This document shows positions 62,291 to 64,000 of a stretch of DNA of 64,000 nt, one piece after another. The stretch's first letter is position 1; each line of letters starts with the position of its first letter. Position numbers and translations under genes: made by a program. Origin of the DNA: Candidatus Binatia bacterium (GTDB lineage Bacteria; Desulfobacterota; Binatia; UBA12015); the NCBI GenBank assembly GCA_036563615.1, contig DATCMB010000018.1, positions 124,001-188,000 of the forward strand, given 5' to 3'. A model generated the notes under the pieces. That model did no database searches. It worked only from the letters and a program-made list of their open reading frames with translations, and was not told where the DNA came from.

Positions 62291-63143
62291 ACTTCTCGGC
62301 GGCGGGCGAGAAGTGCCGGCCTTCCTTGTAGATGATCCCGAGCGGGCGGAGGAACGTCTCGTCGCTCAGCGGGATCGCGACCAGCGTCTTGTTGCGCACC
62401 TCGGGACGCACCGCGGGCTCGGGTGCGATCGAGATCCCCGTGCCGACCTCGACGATCCGCTTGATGACCTCGATGTTGTCGACCTCGGCGACGTAGTGCA
62501 CGCGGATGCCGTGCTTCTGCAGCGCGCGCTCGATCGCCTTGTGCGTCGGGATGTCCTTCTCGAAGCCGACGAAGTTCTGGCCCTCGAGCTTCTTGATCGA
62601 GATCGTCTTCTGCTTCGCGAACGGGTGCGCCGGGCTGCAGATCAGCACCAGACGGTCCTCGCGGAACGGGATCAGGCGGATCTGCGGGCGCTTGCTCGGG
62701 TACGCGATGACGCCGACGTCGAGCGTGCCGGAGAGCACGTCCTCGTAGATCTGGTTCGACTTCTTGTACTCGAGCCGAACGTTCACGTTCGGGTAGGCCT
62801 TCACGTACCGCTTGAGCTCGTCCGAGAACTCGTAGAGCCCGACCGAGTGCACCGTCGCGACGCGCACCGTGCCGGCGACGATGTTGGCGAACGCCTGCAG
62901 GCGGCCTTCGAGGTCCTGGTAGCGGGTGACGATCTCCTTCGAGATCTCGTAGAAGATCTCGCCCGCCGGCGTCGGGCGGACGCGCCGCTTGGCGCGCTCG
63001 ACGAGCTTGCGGCCGTAGCGCGTCTCGAGCGTCCGGATCTGCTGGCTGACGGCGGACTGGGTGACGAAGTTCTGCGCGGCCGCGACGGAGAAGCTGCCCG
63101 TGTCGACGAGGTCGCAGAAGACCTTGAGGGTCTCGATGTGCAT
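62256..63143 (-). CDS. LysR-family transcriptional regulator
   Basis: A 295-aa regulator. The N-terminal HTH (about 1-60) has CDLVDTGSFSVAAAQNFVTQSAVSQQIRTLE, cited in parts: TGSFSVAAAQNFVTQSAVS then QQIRTLE. The effector domain (about 90-295) has VATVHSVGLYEFSDELKRY and a FVGFEKDIPTHKAIE segment like that of sulfur- or aromatic-compound regulators. ATG 63143. A 7-bp perfect inverted repeat sits just upstream, suggesting self-regulation. Its target gene is not obvious, since the upstream 569 bp is gene-free. Confidence 0.93.
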   Translation of the reverse strand: MHIETLKVFCDLVDTGSFSVAAAQNFVTQSAVSQQIRTLETRYGRKLVERAKRRVRPTPAGEIFYEISKEIVTRYQDLEGRLQAFANIVAGTVRVATVHSVGLYEFSDELKRYVKAYPNVNVRLEYKKSNQIYEDVLSGTLDVGVIAYPSKRPQIRLIPFREDRLVLICSPAHPFAKQKTISIKKLEGQNFVGFEKDIPTHKAIERALQKHGIRVHYVAEVDNIEVIKRIVEVGTGISIAPEPAVRPEVRNKTLVAIPLSDETFLRPLGIIYKEGRHFSPAAEKFIEILTPPAES

Positions 63144-63712
63144 GGGTGTGAGTTCAGGTTGGCTTAAACGACCTGAAGCAGTGCATTAGAGTAGCAGACG
63201 GTCCAACGGCCGCAAATTGGACGCACCCACGGGCGAGGATTCGCCGCACCGACCCTGCGGCAAACGCGCAAGCGGAAGCGCTTGACGCGCTTCCGAGCAC
63301 CTCGTGGTCGCGGGCCGATTGGCGTGCCGCGTGTCCGCGCCTTGGGGGGAGGGCGGGTGGCCCTGCCGGAGGGAGGGGCTCCGACAGGGCCGAGGGGTGC
63401 TTGGGGGATGCCCGGGTCCAGAGCATCACGCGTGCCATCTCGACGGCCGCTGGCGGCTGGCGAAAAATCGCGAATTGTCGCGCCGCTCCCGAGCGCGTTG
63501 TCAACTGCGGTGTGCGCTCCGAGTCCGGAATGACACAGTCGAGCGTGCGCGTGTGCCATTTCGGTCCGTGCGAATCGTCGCCAGCGCCAGCGCAGACGCG
63601 AAACGCTCGCGGAGCGGGACGCGTGCAACGACCGTGGAATCGTCCCGTGCGCGACGCGTCGCGGCGCGACACGACGCGGAGCGCCGCGCGCGAGCTGCTC
63701 GCGCGCGCGGAC
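63144..63712. other. 569-bp gene-free region with strong hairpins
   Basis: No frame here has coding character that I would trust. It holds the LysR dyad, a 9-bp perfect hairpin at 63273-63295 (CGGAAGCGC with a 5-nt loop), and a 13-bp hairpin at 63359-63391 (GGCCCTGCCGGAG with one mismatch, 7-nt loop) flanked by G-rich runs. It may be an untranslated leader, a small RNA, or spacer. Confidence 0.5.
63153..63177. promoter_or_regulatory. Inverted repeat upstream of the LysR gene
   Basis: TTCAGGT at 63153-63159 and ACCTGAA at 63171-63177 form a perfect 7-bp dyad with an 11-bp, A/T-rich spacer, ending ten bases from the LysR ATG. Total spacing fits a LysR-type recognition site. Confidence 0.5.
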
Positions 63713-64000
63713 CTAGCGCTTGCGCTCGAGGACCAGGAACTGCTCGCGCAGGGCCTTCACCTGGTCCTGCACGGAGGGCAGACGGCGCGTCTCCGAGAGG
63801 AAGCGGAACAGCGCCAGGTCGGACGCTTCCGAGCGCTCGTCGAGCGCCTCCTGCACCGCGGCAGTGATGTCCTGGATGACCCGGTTCACTTCGACCTGCG
63901 GGATGACGAGATCGCCGCGACGCAGTGAGCCGCTCCAGTTCGACGCGTAGGGACGCAGCAGCTCCTGAATCCTTTCGCGCAGGACGCGCTCGTCGAGCAT
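63713..64000 (-). CDS. Unrecognised protein at the right edge
   Basis: A 95-aa frame whose first ATG is exactly the last three bases of the window, so the true start could lie outside. The protein is alpha-helical and amphipathic: LRERIQELLRPY, then VIPQVEVNRVIQDITAAVQEAL and a coiled C-terminal helix ending EQFLVLERKR. The regular heptad pattern suggests a coiled coil or a small adaptor. No family is recognised. I see no ribosome-binding evidence because the upstream DNA is missing. Confidence 0.6.
   Translation of the reverse strand: MLDERVLRERIQELLRPYASNWSGSLRRGDLVIPQVEVNRVIQDITAAVQEALDERSEASDLALFRFLSETRRLPSVQDQVKALREQFLVLERKR

Noticed and set aside
1..64000. tRNA and rRNA genes, CRISPR arrays, insertion sequences, replication origin
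   Set aside because: No T-arm-like GGTTCGAxTCC with matching acceptor arms, no regularly spaced repeats, no transposase motif, and no DnaA-box cluster was found by reading both strands.

Overview
The window is very GC-rich, gene-dense DNA from a Gram-negative bacterium. It has a TonB-dependent receptor, periplasmic binding proteins, System I cytochrome c maturation and an AsmA-like DUF748 protein. I see no tRNA or rRNA genes, CRISPR array, insertion sequence or prophage. The CxxxY form of CcmE, a Pro/Thr-rich secreted protein, an F420/LLM-type oxidoreductase and scattered biosynthetic genes fit a deltaproteobacteria-like lineage (Desulfobacterota or Binatota-like). That placement is an inference with low confidence.

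Layout. 1-5.5 kb: a minus-strand run of DUF748 protein, epoxide hydrolase, flippase-like membrane protein and FAD-linked oxidase, with a small secreted protein divergent from it. 6-18 kb: an iron-acquisition island. It holds feoAB, a large secreted protein, a binding protein/permease/ATPase importer followed by an unrecognised 213-aa protein and an O-methyltransferase, and a minus-strand operon of two tiny proteins (one a Com-like zinc finger) plus a TonB receptor. Three good Fur-box-like 15-mers and one weak one lie at its promoters. 18-22 kb: a GNAT gene, then the known trio of circularly permuted ATP-grasp, alpha-E protein and transglutaminase. 22-25 kb: an osmoprotectant-type ABC importer, then a HAD phosphatase. 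25-29 kb: a lipase-maturation-factor-like membrane protein, an acyl-CoA ligase and a small protein.

29-43 kb: cytochrome c maturation is split into two loci, ccmABCD (28.8-31.1 kb) and ccmEFH plus a CcmI-like/zinc-ribbon fusion (39.3-42.9 kb). Between them lie a D-Ala-D-Ala carboxypeptidase, infC, a cold-shock gene with a textbook terminator, a histidine kinase, an epimerase, an M3 oligopeptidase and a stand-alone tRNA-binding protein. 43-51 kb: uppP, a small unknown, murF-purE-purK, a LytS/LytTR two-component pair and a zinc-ribbon/TPR protein. 51-57.5 kb: a membrane and envelope cluster of a CDP-alcohol phosphatidyltransferase, two flippase-like proteins and two GT39-type glycosyltransferases. 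57.5-64 kb: a GAF histidine kinase, asd, an LLM oxidoreductase, a PadR and a LysR regulator, a 569-bp gene-free stretch with strong hairpins, and an unknown gene at the edge.

Working together: the Fur-linked genes would bring ferrous iron and an iron or heme complex into the cell, and the two ccm loci would consume heme for c-type cytochromes. Many operons use 4-bp ATGA/GTGA stop-start overlaps. Several transcription units end in long perfect GC hairpins without a U-tract. The least explained part is the iron island (8.3-18 kb), where unfamiliar proteins share promoters or operons with recognisable uptake genes.
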